DNA from: an uncultured Frankiales bacterium
Lineage (GTDB): Bacteria; Actinomycetota; Actinomycetes; Mycobacteriales; SCTD01
Direction of reading: 5' to 3'
NCBI GenBank assembly: GCA_946479905.1
Contig: CAMLIA010000013.1
Coordinates: forward strand, 1 to 42,758
Length of the DNA stretch: 42,758 bases
The translations under genes and the position numbers were made by a program. Below are positions 29,785-37,395 of the stretch, piece after piece (the first letter of the stretch is position 1; the number at the start of each line of letters is the position of its first letter). Under the pieces are notes generated by a model. It was not told where the DNA came from. It made no database searches and saw only the letters and a list, made by a program, of their open reading frames with translations.

Positions 29785-30645
29785 GTGCCCGAGCTGCCCG
29801 AGGTCGAGTCGCTGGTGACCTTCCTGCGCGAGCACGCCGTCGGCAGGGTGGTCGCCCGCGTCGACGTGCCCGGGATCCACGTCCTCAAGACCTACGACCC
29901 TGCCCCGACGTCGCTCGCCGGGCTCGAGGTCACCGGCGCCTCCCGGCACGGGAAGTTCCTCGACCTCGACGTCAGCGGGCTGCACCTCGTGACGCACCTC
30001 GCCCGGGCCGGGTGGCTGCACTGGCGCGACAGCCTGCCGCCGGCCCCGCCGCGGATGGGCAAGGGCCCGATCGGCATGCGCGTGCACCTCGACAACGGCG
30101 CCGGCTTCGACCTCACGGAGGCGGGCACGAAGAAGGGCCTGGCGGTGTACGTCGTCCGCGACCCCTCCGAGGTGCCCGGCATCGCGCGGCTCGGCGTCGA
30201 CCCGCTGTCGGAGGAGTTCACCGTCGAGCGGCTGCAGGGACTGCTCGCCGGGGTGCGGTCCCAGGTGAAGGGCGTGCTCACCGACCAGTCGCTGATCGCG
30301 GGGCTCGGCAACGCCTACAGCGACGAGGTGCTGTGGGAGGTCCGGATGTCGCCGTTCAAACCGGCGGGCAACCTCAGCCCGGAGGAGGTCGCCGAGCTGC
30401 ACGCCGCGATCCAGCGGATCCTGCGCGCCGCCGTCGAGCGGTCGGCGGGGACAGCGGCCGCTGAGCTGAAGGCGGAGAAGAAGAGCAACCTCAACGTGCA
30501 CGCGCGCACCGGCCTGCCGTGCCCCCGGTGCGGCGACGAGATCCGCGAGGTGTCGTTCGCGACGAAGTCGCTGCAGTACTGCGCGACCTGCCAGACCGAG
30601 GGCAAGCCGCTCGCCGACCGCCGCATGTCACGATTGCTCAAGTGA
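29785..30645 (+). CDS. Fpg/Nei family DNA glycosylase
   Basis: A 286-aa base-excision repair enzyme. The N-terminus is the family signature MPELPEVESLV with the catalytic Pro and Glu after Met removal, and a beta-sandwich lysine is in SRHGKFLDL. The helix-two-turn-helix contains IAGLGNAYSDEVLW. The C-terminal zinc finger has CPRCG and YCATCQ. In the finger, the usual G-R-x-T-x-x-C arginine is occupied by lysine (TKSLQYC), so it belongs to a variant subfamily. It removes oxidised bases and nicks at abasic sites. GTG at 29785 is 6 nt after TAGCGT. Its stop overlaps the rhodanese start (GTGA). Confidence 0.9.
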   Translation: MPELPEVESLVTFLREHAVGRVVARVDVPGIHVLKTYDPAPTSLAGLEVTGASRHGKFLDLDVSGLHLVTHLARAGWLHWRDSLPPAPPRMGKGPIGMRVHLDNGAGFDLTEAGTKKGLAVYVVRDPSEVPGIARLGVDPLSEEFTVERLQGLLAGVRSQVKGVLTDQSLIAGLGNAYSDEVLWEVRMSPFKPAGNLSPEEVAELHAAIQRILRAAVERSAGTAAAELKAEKKSNLNVHARTGLPCPRCGDEIREVSFATKSLQYCATCQTEGKPLADRRMSRLLK

Positions 30646-30938
30646 TCACCGAGGTCGACGTCGAGCAGGTCGCGGACGAGGTGCTGCTCGACGTGCGCGA
30701 GCGCGACGAGTACGAGGCCTGCCGCGTCCCGAACGCCGTCCACATCCCGATGTACGAGGTGCCGGACCGGCTCGCCGAGCTGCCCCCGCACCGCCCGCTG
30801 TCGGTGATCTGCCACGTGGGCGCGCGGTCGGCGCAGGTCACGATGTGGCTGCAGGCGCAGGGCATCGAGGCGCGCAACGTCAGAGGCGGGATGGTGGCGT
30901 GGGCCCACGCCGGCCTCCCGATGGAGTCGGGCCGGTAG
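30642..30938 (+). CDS. Single-domain rhodanese-like protein
   Basis: A 98-aa rhodanese domain. The fold starts at VDVEQVADEVLLDVRERDEY, with the conserved Arg of DVRE and HIPMYEVPDRL. The active-site loop is CHVGAR, giving a six-residue C-x-x-G-x-R loop typical of sulfurtransferases acting on persulfide. The C-terminus has VRGGMVAWAHAGLP. The GTG at 30642 overlaps the glycosylase stop by four nucleotides, so translation is coupled. The sulfur acceptor is unknown. Confidence 0.9.
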   Translation: MITEVDVEQVADEVLLDVRERDEYEACRVPNAVHIPMYEVPDRLAELPPHRPLSVICHVGARSAQVTMWLQAQGIEARNVRGGMVAWAHAGLPMESGR

Positions 30939-30989
30939 GGCTCGGCCAACCCGTCGCGTACCGTTCGCGGCAAGGACCAAGGAGGCGAC

Positions 30990-31487
30990 GTGGCACGGAT
31001 GGAGCTGCCGGCGGGCGACGGTCTCGAGGTGGGCCGGGCGCTGATGCTGGCGCCGCACTTCGTCGACGTGGTCCTCGCGTACGAGAAGGCGATCGCGGCC
31101 AGCCCCATCGACCCGCGGCTGCACGAGCTCGTCCGCTACCGGATCGCCGACCTCAACCAGTGCGTCACGTGCCTGGAGTTCCGCCGCCCGGACAGCGGGG
31201 TCGACGACGAGACCCTCACCGCCGTCCCCGACTTCGCGACCAGCGAGCGGTTCACCGAGCTCGAGAAGCAGGCGCTGCTGTTCACCGAGCTGTTCTGCGC
31301 CGACAGCACCGCGATCACCGACGACCTGCTCGCCGAGCTGGAGCAGGGGCTGGGGGCCGCGGGCCTGACCGACCTCGCCCTGGTCGTCGGCAAGTACCTC
31401 GCGATGGGCCGCTTCATGCAGGTGCTCGGCCTCGACCAGAGCTGCGCCATCGACCCCGCCAGGCTGGCCGGGGTCGCCGGCTCGTGA
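30990..31487 (+). CDS. AhpD-like / carboxymuconolactone decarboxylase family protein
   Basis: A 165-aa helical protein. The redox motif QCVTCLEFRR (C-x-x-C with a following Glu) sits where AhpD has its catalytic CxxC, after ELVRYRIADLN, and the second helical half has FTELEKQALLFTELFCAD. Family members reduce peroxides or act as protein-disulfide relays. The GTG at 30990 has GGAGG only 4 nt upstream; ATG at 30999 is an alternative. The next gene begins inside its stop codon (GTGA at 31484), so the two are coupled. Confidence 0.85.
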   Translation: MARMELPAGDGLEVGRALMLAPHFVDVVLAYEKAIAASPIDPRLHELVRYRIADLNQCVTCLEFRRPDSGVDDETLTAVPDFATSERFTELEKQALLFTELFCADSTAITDDLLAELEQGLGAAGLTDLALVVGKYLAMGRFMQVLGLDQSCAIDPARLAGVAGS

Positions 31488-32434
31488 GGCTGCTGGCTCT
31501 CCCGCCGCTGCCCCAGGAGCTGCTGCAGACCCTGTTCGGCGACCCGCGGCTCGAGCTCGTCGTGCCTGCGGCGCGCACCCAGCAGGAGGTCGACGCGCTG
31601 CTGCCCGAGGTCGACCTGGTGCTCGGTGACTGGACCCCGCAGCTGCGGCTGGGCGACCCCGGGCCCCGGGTCTGCTTCGTGCAGCAGCCCAGCGCCGGCG
31701 TCGACGGCATCGACCTCGACGCGTGCAGCGCTGCCGGCGTACCCGTCTCGAACTGCGCCGGCGCGAACGCCGTCAGCGTCGCCGAGTGGTGCCTGTCGGC
31801 GACCCTCGCGCTGCTGCGCAAGACCGTCGAGGCCGACGCCGCGGTGCGCCGGGGCGAGTGGCCGCAGACCTCGCTCGGCGGCCGGGAGCTGCGCGGCCTG
31901 AAGGTCGGGATCGTCGGGATGGGGGCGATCGGGCGGACGGCGGCGGAGCTGTTCCGGGCGGTCGGGTGCCAGGTCGTCTACTGGTCCCGCCGGGAGCACC
32001 CGGACGCGCCGGTGGCCTGGGAGCCGCTGACGCAGCTCGCAGCCGGCTGCGACGTGGTGGTGCTCGTCATCGCCCTCGGCGACGAGACCCGCGGCCTGGT
32101 CGACGAGGGGTTCCTCGCCGCGATGAAGCCCGGCGCCGTCCTCGTCAACGGCGCCCGGGGCGAGATCGTCGAGGAGAAGGCCCTGCTCGCTGCCCTGTCC
32201 GAGGGCCGGCTGACAGCGGCCACCGACGTGTTCGCCACCGAACCGCTGCCGGCCGACAGCGCGCTGCGGACCTCGGCCGGGCTGCTGCTGTCACCCCACA
32301 TGGCGGGGTCGACGGTCGAGGCGGCCATGCGGATCGTGGGGCAGGCCAAGGCCAACCTCGTGCGGGTGCTGGACGGCCAGCCTGTCCACGATGTGGTGAA
32401 CGGCCAGGACGCGCTGGTGCGAAAGCGCGTCTGA
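31484..32434 (+). CDS. D-isomer-specific 2-hydroxyacid dehydrogenase
   Basis: A 316-aa NAD(P)-dependent dehydrogenase. The Rossmann motif is GLKVGIVGMGAIGRTAAELF. The catalytic set is Arg in VNGARGEIVEEKAL, Glu in ATDVFATEPLP and His in LLSPHMAGST. The N-terminal substrate domain has QQPSAGVDGIDLD. It resembles the phosphoglycerate/glyoxylate-hydroxypyruvate reductase group, but the substrate cannot be told. It is translationally coupled to the AhpD-like gene. It is not of the FAD type that oxidises D-2-hydroxyglutarate, so it should not be linked to HglS on present evidence. Confidence 0.9.
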   Translation: MRLLALPPLPQELLQTLFGDPRLELVVPAARTQQEVDALLPEVDLVLGDWTPQLRLGDPGPRVCFVQQPSAGVDGIDLDACSAAGVPVSNCAGANAVSVAEWCLSATLALLRKTVEADAAVRRGEWPQTSLGGRELRGLKVGIVGMGAIGRTAAELFRAVGCQVVYWSRREHPDAPVAWEPLTQLAAGCDVVVLVIALGDETRGLVDEGFLAAMKPGAVLVNGARGEIVEEKALLAALSEGRLTAATDVFATEPLPADSALRTSAGLLLSPHMAGSTVEAAMRIVGQAKANLVRVLDGQPVHDVVNGQDALVRKRV

Positions 32435-32447
32435 CCCGGTGCTTTCG
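32420..32447 (+). repeat. Inverted repeat at the end of the 2-hydroxyacid dehydrogenase gene
   Basis: CGAAAGC (32420-32426) and GCTTTCG (32441-32447), 7-bp arms with a 14-nt spacer spanning the stop codon. A weak terminator candidate before the phosphodiesterase gene. Confidence 0.3.
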
Positions 32448-32462
32448 GGGCAGGATGCGCGC

Positions 32463-33263
32463 GTGACGTTGGTCGTGGCCCACCGAGGGTCCAGCGGGGT
32501 GCACGCCGAGCACACCGTCACCGCGTACGAGAAGGCCATCATCGAGGGCGCGGACGCCCTCGAGTGCGACGTTCGGCTGACCCGCGACGGGGTGCTCGTC
32601 TGCGTGCACGACAGGCGGGTCGACCGCACCAGCGACGGCCGAGGGGTCGTGTCCACCCTGGAGCTCGCCGAGCTCGCCGAGCTCGACTTCGCCAGCTGGA
32701 AGCAGCGCGACCACGACCCGCTGCTGGAGGCCTCCTGGGAGGAGCCCGACACCGACGGGGCGCGGGTGCTCACCCTCGAGCGGCTGCTGCAGCTCGCGCT
32801 CGACAGCGAGCGGCCCATCCAGCTGCACATCGAGACGAAGCACCCCACCAGGTACGGCGGCCTGGTGGAGAAGTCCCTCGTCGAGCTGCTCGACCGCTAC
32901 GGCCTGGCGCAGCCGCTGACGCGCTCGGCGTCGCGGGTGACGGTCATGTCCTTCGCCGCGACGTCGCTGCGTCGGGTGCACGTGATGGCCCCGTCGCTGC
33001 CGACGGTGCTGCTCATGTCGCGAGTGCCGCTGCGCTACCGCGACGGCACGCTGCCCCCGCGGGTCTCGATCGCCGGCCCGTCGCTGGAGGTGCTGAAGGC
33101 CCACCCCCGCTACGTGGAGCGGGTGCACGCCGCCGGCAACCGCGTGCACGTCTGGACCGTGGACAGCGAGGAGGACATCGCCTTCGTGCTGGGCCTGGGG
33201 GTCGACGCCGTCATCAGCAACCACCCCCGGCGGGTGCTCCGCCAGCTGGCCGAAGCCGAATAG
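32463..33263 (+). CDS. Glycerophosphodiester phosphodiesterase (GDPD family)
   Basis: A 266-aa cytosolic GDPD. The active-site series is present: VVAHRGSSGVHAEHT (His and Arg), ALECDVRLTRDGVLVCVHD (Glu, Asp and His), IETKHP, and VHVWTVDSEED. It hydrolyses glycerophosphodiesters to glycerol-3-phosphate and an alcohol. GTG at 32463 follows AGGATG at about 6-nt spacing; an earlier in-frame GTG (32439) is less well supported. No signal peptide, so it probably recycles intracellular lipid head groups. GDPD genes are sometimes in the Pho regulon, but no PHO box is visible here. Confidence 0.9.
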   Translation: MTLVVAHRGSSGVHAEHTVTAYEKAIIEGADALECDVRLTRDGVLVCVHDRRVDRTSDGRGVVSTLELAELAELDFASWKQRDHDPLLEASWEEPDTDGARVLTLERLLQLALDSERPIQLHIETKHPTRYGGLVEKSLVELLDRYGLAQPLTRSASRVTVMSFAATSLRRVHVMAPSLPTVLLMSRVPLRYRDGTLPPRVSIAGPSLEVLKAHPRYVERVHAAGNRVHVWTVDSEEDIAFVLGLGVDAVISNHPRRVLRQLAEAE

Positions 33264-33274
33264 GGTCCTGGCTC

Positions 33275-34114
33275 GTGAGCAGCCGCCGGAAGAAGAGCGC
33301 CGACAAGCCAGCCCGTACGCCGTTCGTGGCGCGGCCGTTCGAGGGGCTGCCCGACGAGACGGACTGGGTCGCGCTGCGGGAGGTGGTGCCGGCGGCGACC
33401 GCGCCGCTGTCGCTGAAGGACGGGACGGCGGTGACCCTGGCGACGGTGCTGCCGCTGGCCTGGCCCGGGATGGTGCGCGCGGACGGCAAGCGCTTCCTCG
33501 GGCTGCAGGTCGCCTCCCGCTCCGGCGACGCCTCCCGTGACCTCGCGGCCGTGCTCGAGGAGGTGGTCTCGGCCGACCCGGGCACGTCGGTGGTGCCGCA
33601 CGACCTCCCGGGTCCCGGTCCGCGGCTGCAGGACCTGCTCACCGACGCGCCCCTCGACCTGACGGTCCACGACGGCTTCGACTTCTGGGTGGAGGGCACC
33701 GACGACCCCGACGGCGAGGTCGCCGCGTCGATGGAGCGCGCGAACGCCTCGGTGGTCCCGACCAGCCGGCTCACGTCGGTGCAGAGCGCCTACTGGTGCC
33801 GGATGCGGGAGCGGGCGCACCTGCGCTGGGTGCTGCCGCACGACGAGGAGCCGCTGCTCGACGCCCTCGCCCGGATGTCGGTCGACGGTGGGCTGACGCT
33901 CGGGGAGGGCAGCCGGTTCGTGGGCTCCTTCCGGGCGCACGGCCTGCTCGTGCCGGTGTGGGACCTGCCGGTCGGGACCGAGGCCGACGAGGTCGAGGAG
34001 CCGGCAGCGGCCTGGGGCGAGCGGCTGGCCGCGGCGCTGGCGGAGACCGGGCTCTGCCCGGAGGCGCGCCGCGCCCGGCAGGGGCTGGTCAACCGGCAGC
34101 TGACCCTGCGCTGA
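33275..34114 (+). CDS. DUF5926 family protein
   Basis: A 279-aa protein conserved in actinobacteria, recognised from its shape: a basic N-terminus (RRKKSADKPARTPFVARPF), then FEGLPDETDWVALREVVPAA, LATVLPLAWPGMVRADG, and a C-terminal half with RLTSVQSAYWCRMRERAHLRWVLPHDE. No catalytic motif is evident. Some databases label relatives SecA-like, but no ATPase motif is seen here. GTG at 33275 comes 11 nt after the phosphodiesterase stop; TAGGGT (33261-33266) lies 8 nt upstream and could give a leaderless message. Its last 26 nt overlap the convergent membrane-protein gene. Confidence 0.78.
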   Translation: MSSRRKKSADKPARTPFVARPFEGLPDETDWVALREVVPAATAPLSLKDGTAVTLATVLPLAWPGMVRADGKRFLGLQVASRSGDASRDLAAVLEEVVSADPGTSVVPHDLPGPGPRLQDLLTDAPLDLTVHDGFDFWVEGTDDPDGEVAASMERANASVVPTSRLTSVQSAYWCRMRERAHLRWVLPHDEEPLLDALARMSVDGGLTLGEGSRFVGSFRAHGLLVPVWDLPVGTEADEVEEPAAAWGERLAAALAETGLCPEARRARQGLVNRQLTLR

Positions 34115-34523
34115 CCGCCTGCCGGCGGCGCAGCCCCTCGCGCACCAGCCAGACGACGACCACCAGTCCCTCGGCGACGGCGGAGTGCGTCTTCTCCCCG
34201 AACCACAGCGGCTCGTACATGTCGGGGATCGGCCCGATCGCGCCGACGTCGACGTAGCGGTACAGCACGACGGCGGCCACGCCGCCCAGCGCGGTCAGCC
34301 CGGCCGTGGCCCACGCCAGCCAGTGGTCGGACACCAGGACGGCGAGCGCCGCGAGCACCGCGAGTCCGGCCTCCACGCGGAACAGGCCGCCCTGGGTGAT
34401 GGTGCTGCCCACCGGGTCGTAGGTGCCGGCCAGGTGCAGGTGCACCTTGGCGTCGTAGGCCAGCCCCGCGGCGGCGACGACGGCGAGCACGAGCGAGATC
34501 CGGCTGCGATGCAAGAGGTCCAT
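34089..34523 (-). CDS. Small integral membrane protein, unknown function
   Basis: A 144-aa protein with four hydrophobic segments: ISLVLAVVAAAGLAYDA, VEAGLAVLAALAVLV, WATAGLTALGGVAAVVLY and VAEGLVVVVWLV. Between segments one and two lies a short loop with HLHLAGTYDPVGSTITQGG, and between three and four GPIPDMYEPLWFGEKTH, which may form an external face. I do not recognise the family. ATG at 34523 is used. It is convergent with the DUF5926 gene, overlapping by 26 nt. Confidence 0.7.
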   Translation of the reverse strand: MDLLHRSRISLVLAVVAAAGLAYDAKVHLHLAGTYDPVGSTITQGGLFRVEAGLAVLAALAVLVSDHWLAWATAGLTALGGVAAVVLYRYVDVGAIGPIPDMYEPLWFGEKTHSAVAEGLVVVVWLVREGLRRRQAVSAGSAAG

Positions 34524-34590
34524 GCCAAGACGTTCGCGCCACAGCGCCAGCGGTTCAATCCCCTCTAGGTCCTAGGACTTGCGGGGAAGC

Positions 34591-35784
34591 TCACAGCGCG
34601 TCGCGCAGCACCGGGCACGACATGCACCGCGGGCCGCCCCGGCCGCTGCCGAGCTCCGAACCGGCGATCCGGACGACCTCGATGCCGGCCGCCTCCAGCG
34701 CCTGGTTGGTGACCACGTTGCGCTCGTAGGCCACGACGAGACCGGGGGCGATGGCCAGCGTGTTGTTGCCGTCGTCCCACTGCTCCCGCTCGGCCGTGAC
34801 CGGGTCGAGCCCGGTGTCCACGACCCGCAGCTCGTCGAGCTCCATCGCCTTGGCAGCGGCGACGAGGAAGGGCGACGGCCCCTCGATGGCGTCGGCCGTG
34901 ATCGTCCAGGCCTGCAGGCTGTCGGCGACGGCGGGGAACATCACGACCGCGTCCGTGTCGACCATCGTGCAGATCGTGTCGAGGTGCATCGTGGCCCGCT
35001 CCTGCGCGATCGGGACGGCGAGCACGGTGCGTGCCACCCCCGCGGCGAAGGCCCGCAGCGCGAACGCCTCGACACCGGCGGGGGTCGTCCGCTGACCCAC
35101 CCCGACCGCGACGACGCCGGGGGCGAGCAGCAGCACGTCCCCACCCTCGAACCACGCCTCGTCCCGGGTCGCGCCGTAGAGCAGGTCGGCGCCGGCGAAC
35201 CGGGGGTGTGTCGTGTAGATCGCGCGGGTGAGCGACGCCTCGCGCTGCCGGGCCCGCATCGAGGGGCTCGTCACCGCGACCCGGTCGCTCACCCAGACCG
35301 AGGAGTCCCGCGTGAACAGCGCGTTGGGCAGCGGCGGGACGACGAAGTCCGCCGGTCCGGCCAGCCGGCCGACCACGCCGGCCGGCCCGGATCGGGGCAG
35401 CTCGTCGTGGGTGATCCCGGCGAGCAGGTGCTCCGCCAGCTCGGCCGGGTCCAGGTCGAGCAGCCAGGACCGCAGCGCGGCCGCGAGCGTGGGCCCGACG
35501 AGGGACGGCGCCACCGCGCTGTGCACGACCTCCGCACGTGCCTCGGCGACGTCGAGGACCTCGGTGAGCAGCCGCTGGAGGTAGAGCACCTCCACGCCGT
35601 GGTCCCGGAGCCGCTCCGCGAAGGCGTCGTGCTCCTCCTGGGCCCGCCCCACCCACGGCACCCCGTCGAAGAGCAGGTCGGCGCTGTTGCGCGGGGTCAG
35701 GCGGGACAGCTCGGCGCCCGGGCGGTGCAGCAGCACGGTGCGCAGCCGCCCGACCTCGCTGGTGGCACCGACGGGCAGGGGCAT
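34591..35784 (-). CDS. arcA: Arginine deiminase
   Basis: A 397-aa enzyme hydrolysing arginine to citrulline and ammonia. The guanidino-group hydrolase motifs are all present: [41 protein letters not shown] with the catalytic His, and the nucleophile Cys387 in [13 protein letters not shown] at the C-terminus. The ATG at 35784 follows TACCCT (35791-35796, minus strand) by 6 nt, so the mRNA is probably leaderless. No arcB, arcC or arcD is adjacent, so it may serve nitrogen or arginine turnover rather than a full fermentation pathway. Confidence 0.93.
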   Translation of the reverse strand: MPLPVGATSEVGRLRTVLLHRPGAELSRLTPRNSADLLFDGVPWVGRAQEEHDAFAERLRDHGVEVLYLQRLLTEVLDVAEARAEVVHSAVAPSLVGPTLAAALRSWLLDLDPAELAEHLLAGITHDELPRSGPAGVVGRLAGPADFVVPPLPNALFTRDSSVWVSDRVAVTSPSMRARQREASLTRAIYTTHPRFAGADLLYGATRDEAWFEGGDVLLLAPGVVAVGVGQRTTPAGVEAFALRAFAAGVARTVLAVPIAQERATMHLDTICTMVDTDAVVMFPAVADSLQAWTITADAIEGPSPFLVAAAKAMELDELRVVDTGLDPVTAEREQWDDGNNTLAIAPGLVVAYERNVVTNQALEAAGIEVVRIAGSELGSGRGGPRCMSCPVLRDAL

Positions 35785-35790
35785 GGCCTC

Positions 35791-35812
35791 AGGGTAGGGG
35801 CCGATCTAGGCT
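35791..35812. promoter_or_regulatory. Back-to-back leaderless -10 boxes for arcA and the PAS-like gene
   Basis: TACCCT on the minus strand (35791-35796) is 6 nt from the arcA ATG. TAGGCT on the plus strand (35807-35812) is 6 nt from the GTG at 35819. The whole divergent region is 34 bp. Confidence 0.55.
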
Positions 35813-35818
35813 CCGCAC

Positions 35819-36274
35819 GTGGGTCTCGTGCTGCCGCTGCGCCGGCTCTCTCCGGAGCCGGAGAGGGAGCCGGACCCTCCGCCGGTGCCGCGCACCCTGC
35901 ACCTGGACGGCACGCCGCTGCTCGACGCCTGGGCGCAGCGGGTGCGGGACGCCGCCGAGGCGATGCTGCTGGTCGACGCGTCCGGTCGGCTGGTCGCCCT
36001 CAGCACCACCGCCGGGGAGCTGCTCTCGCTGGACCCGACGGCGTCGGCCGGGGCCATGCTGCTCGACCTCGTCGAGGTCGTCGACTTCACGGCCGGCGCC
36101 GTGCCGGTGCCGGACCCCGACGTCCAGCTCCCGCCGCTGCGGGCGATCGTCACCGGCCGCCTCAACCGCGGGCTCGTACGGCTGCGGTCGCGCGGCGGGC
36201 TGCACAGCTACGACGTCGTGGGCATCCCGCTGTCGGACTCCGCCGGAGCCGTCGGGTTCCTCGCGCCGGTCTGA
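35819..36274 (+). CDS. Small PAS-like protein, unknown function
   Basis: A 151-aa protein. A proline-rich N-terminus (SPEPEREPDPPPVPRTLHL) leads to a domain resembling a PAS fold: AAEAMLLVDASGRLVALSTT, GELLSLDPTASAGAMLLDLV, then a strand pair VRLRSRGGLHSYDVVGIPL ending near the C-terminus. No output domain is attached, so it may be a stand-alone sensor or scaffold; PAS assignment is from pattern only. GTG at 35819. Its last 67 nt overlap the convergent larC 3' end, an unusually long antisense overlap. Confidence 0.65.
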   Translation: MGLVLPLRRLSPEPEREPDPPPVPRTLHLDGTPLLDAWAQRVRDAAEAMLLVDASGRLVALSTTAGELLSLDPTASAGAMLLDLVEVVDFTAGAVPVPDPDVQLPPLRAIVTGRLNRGLVRLRSRGGLHSYDVVGIPLSDSAGAVGFLAPV

Positions 36275-37395
36275 CGCCGCGCCTGCTCCAGCACCAGCTT
36301 CGCGGGCCGGCCGAGCGCCGCGGCGGCCGCGGCGACGTCGGCCCACTCCGGGTTGCTGTTCACGGGGGTGCCCTCCAGCCAGGCCGTCTTCACCCGGATC
36401 GGCTGGCCGTCGACGTGCACCGTGGACTCGGTGCGCTCCAGGGCGTGCTTGCCGACCGTGGTCTGCCGCAGCCCGAGGGTGCTGGACTCGCGGAACACCG
36501 TGTGCCGCAGGCGATCCGCGTCGGCGGTGTCGCACAGGACGGACAGCGTGTGCGCGGGCCGGCCCTTCTTCATGAGGATCGGGGTGAGCCAGGCGTCGCT
36601 CGCGCCCGCGGCCAGCAGCACGTCCAGCAGGTGCGGCCACAGCCGCGGGTCGAGGTCGTCGACGTTGGTCTCGAGGAGCACCGCCGTGAGCTCTGCGGTG
36701 CCGGCCTCCTCGACGGGTGCGCCGACGGTGAGCCGCAGCACGTTCGCCACCTCGTCCGGGTCGCGGGTGCCGGCGCCGTGCCCGGTGGCGGTCGGTCGCA
36801 TCGCCGGCAGCGGTCCCCACGTGGTGACGAGGGTCGCCAGCAGCGCCGCCCCGGTCGGGGTCGTCATCTCGTAGGACCCTGCTCCGGCCTGCACGGGCGC
36901 CCCCTCCAGCAGCGCCAGCACCGCCGGCGCCGGGACGGGCAGCGGCCCGTGCGCGCCGCGGGTCGTCCCGCTGCCCAGCGACACGGTGGAGCAGTGCAGC
37001 TCGGTCAGGCCGAGGTGGGCGAAGCCGGCGACCGCGCCGACCACGTCCGCCAGCGCGTCGTGGGCCCCGACCTCGTGGAAGTGCACGTCCGCCACGTCGA
37101 CGTGGTGGATCCGCGCCTCCGCGGCGGCCAGCCGGGCGAAGACGTCGTACGCCGTGCCGGTGACCATGTGCTGCACCTCGCGCCACGACCGCGAGACCCG
37201 GTCGTCGCGGGTGAGGACGTCGACGTAGGTCGCCCCCAGCCCCCCGCGCTCCACCCGCGACACCTCGAAGCGGATGTCGAGCCCGAGCGCGTCGACGGCG
37301 TCGGTGATGACCGACAGCGGGACGCCGGCGTCGACGAGGGCGCCGAGCAGCATGTCGCCGGAGGCGCCCGCCTGCGCGTCCACCCACCCGATCAC
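36208..37395 (-). CDS. larC: LarC, nickel insertion protein for the nickel-pincer cofactor
   Basis: A 395-aa protein of the LarC (TIGR00299) family. It has GWVDAQAGASGDMLLGALVD at the N-terminus, the His-rich HVDVADVHFHEVGAHDALAD, TTPTGAALLATL, and a C-terminal half with LETNVDDLDPRLWPHLLDVL and ILMKKGRPAHTLSVL. LarC inserts nickel into pyridinium-3,5-bisthiocarboxylic acid mononucleotide. In Lactobacillus the gene is split and needs a frameshift; here it is one uninterrupted frame. The GTG at 37395 overlaps the larB stop (4 nt). The tail after ARRQTGARNPTAPAES appears unstructured and overlaps the neighbouring gene by 67 nt. Confidence 0.9.
   Translation of the reverse strand: MIGWVDAQAGASGDMLLGALVDAGVPLSVITDAVDALGLDIRFEVSRVERGGLGATYVDVLTRDDRVSRSWREVQHMVTGTAYDVFARLAAAEARIHHVDVADVHFHEVGAHDALADVVGAVAGFAHLGLTELHCSTVSLGSGTTRGAHGPLPVPAPAVLALLEGAPVQAGAGSYEMTTPTGAALLATLVTTWGPLPAMRPTATGHGAGTRDPDEVANVLRLTVGAPVEEAGTAELTAVLLETNVDDLDPRLWPHLLDVLLAAGASDAWLTPILMKKGRPAHTLSVLCDTADADRLRHTVFRESSTLGLRQTTVGKHALERTESTVHVDGQPIRVKTAWLEGTPVNSNPEWADVAAAAAALGRPAKLVLEQARRQTGARNPTAPAESDSGMPTTS

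Noticed and set aside
29760..29787. Two CACGTG palindromes, 22 bp apart, each containing a GTG start codon (nrtR-like and fpg/nei)
   Set aside because: Visually striking but short and expected often in this base composition; the shared -10 boxes explain the region better.
31484..32434. Possible D-2-hydroxyglutarate dehydrogenase completing the HglS pathway
   Set aside because: It is an NAD-type D-2-hydroxyacid dehydrogenase far from the cluster with different neighbours; D-2-hydroxyglutarate dehydrogenases of this pathway are FAD enzymes of another fold.
34564..34576. CTAGG-T-CCTAG palindrome between the membrane-protein and arcA genes
   Set aside because: Only 5-bp arms, no T-tract and no repeat elsewhere in the window; too weak to call a terminator or operator.
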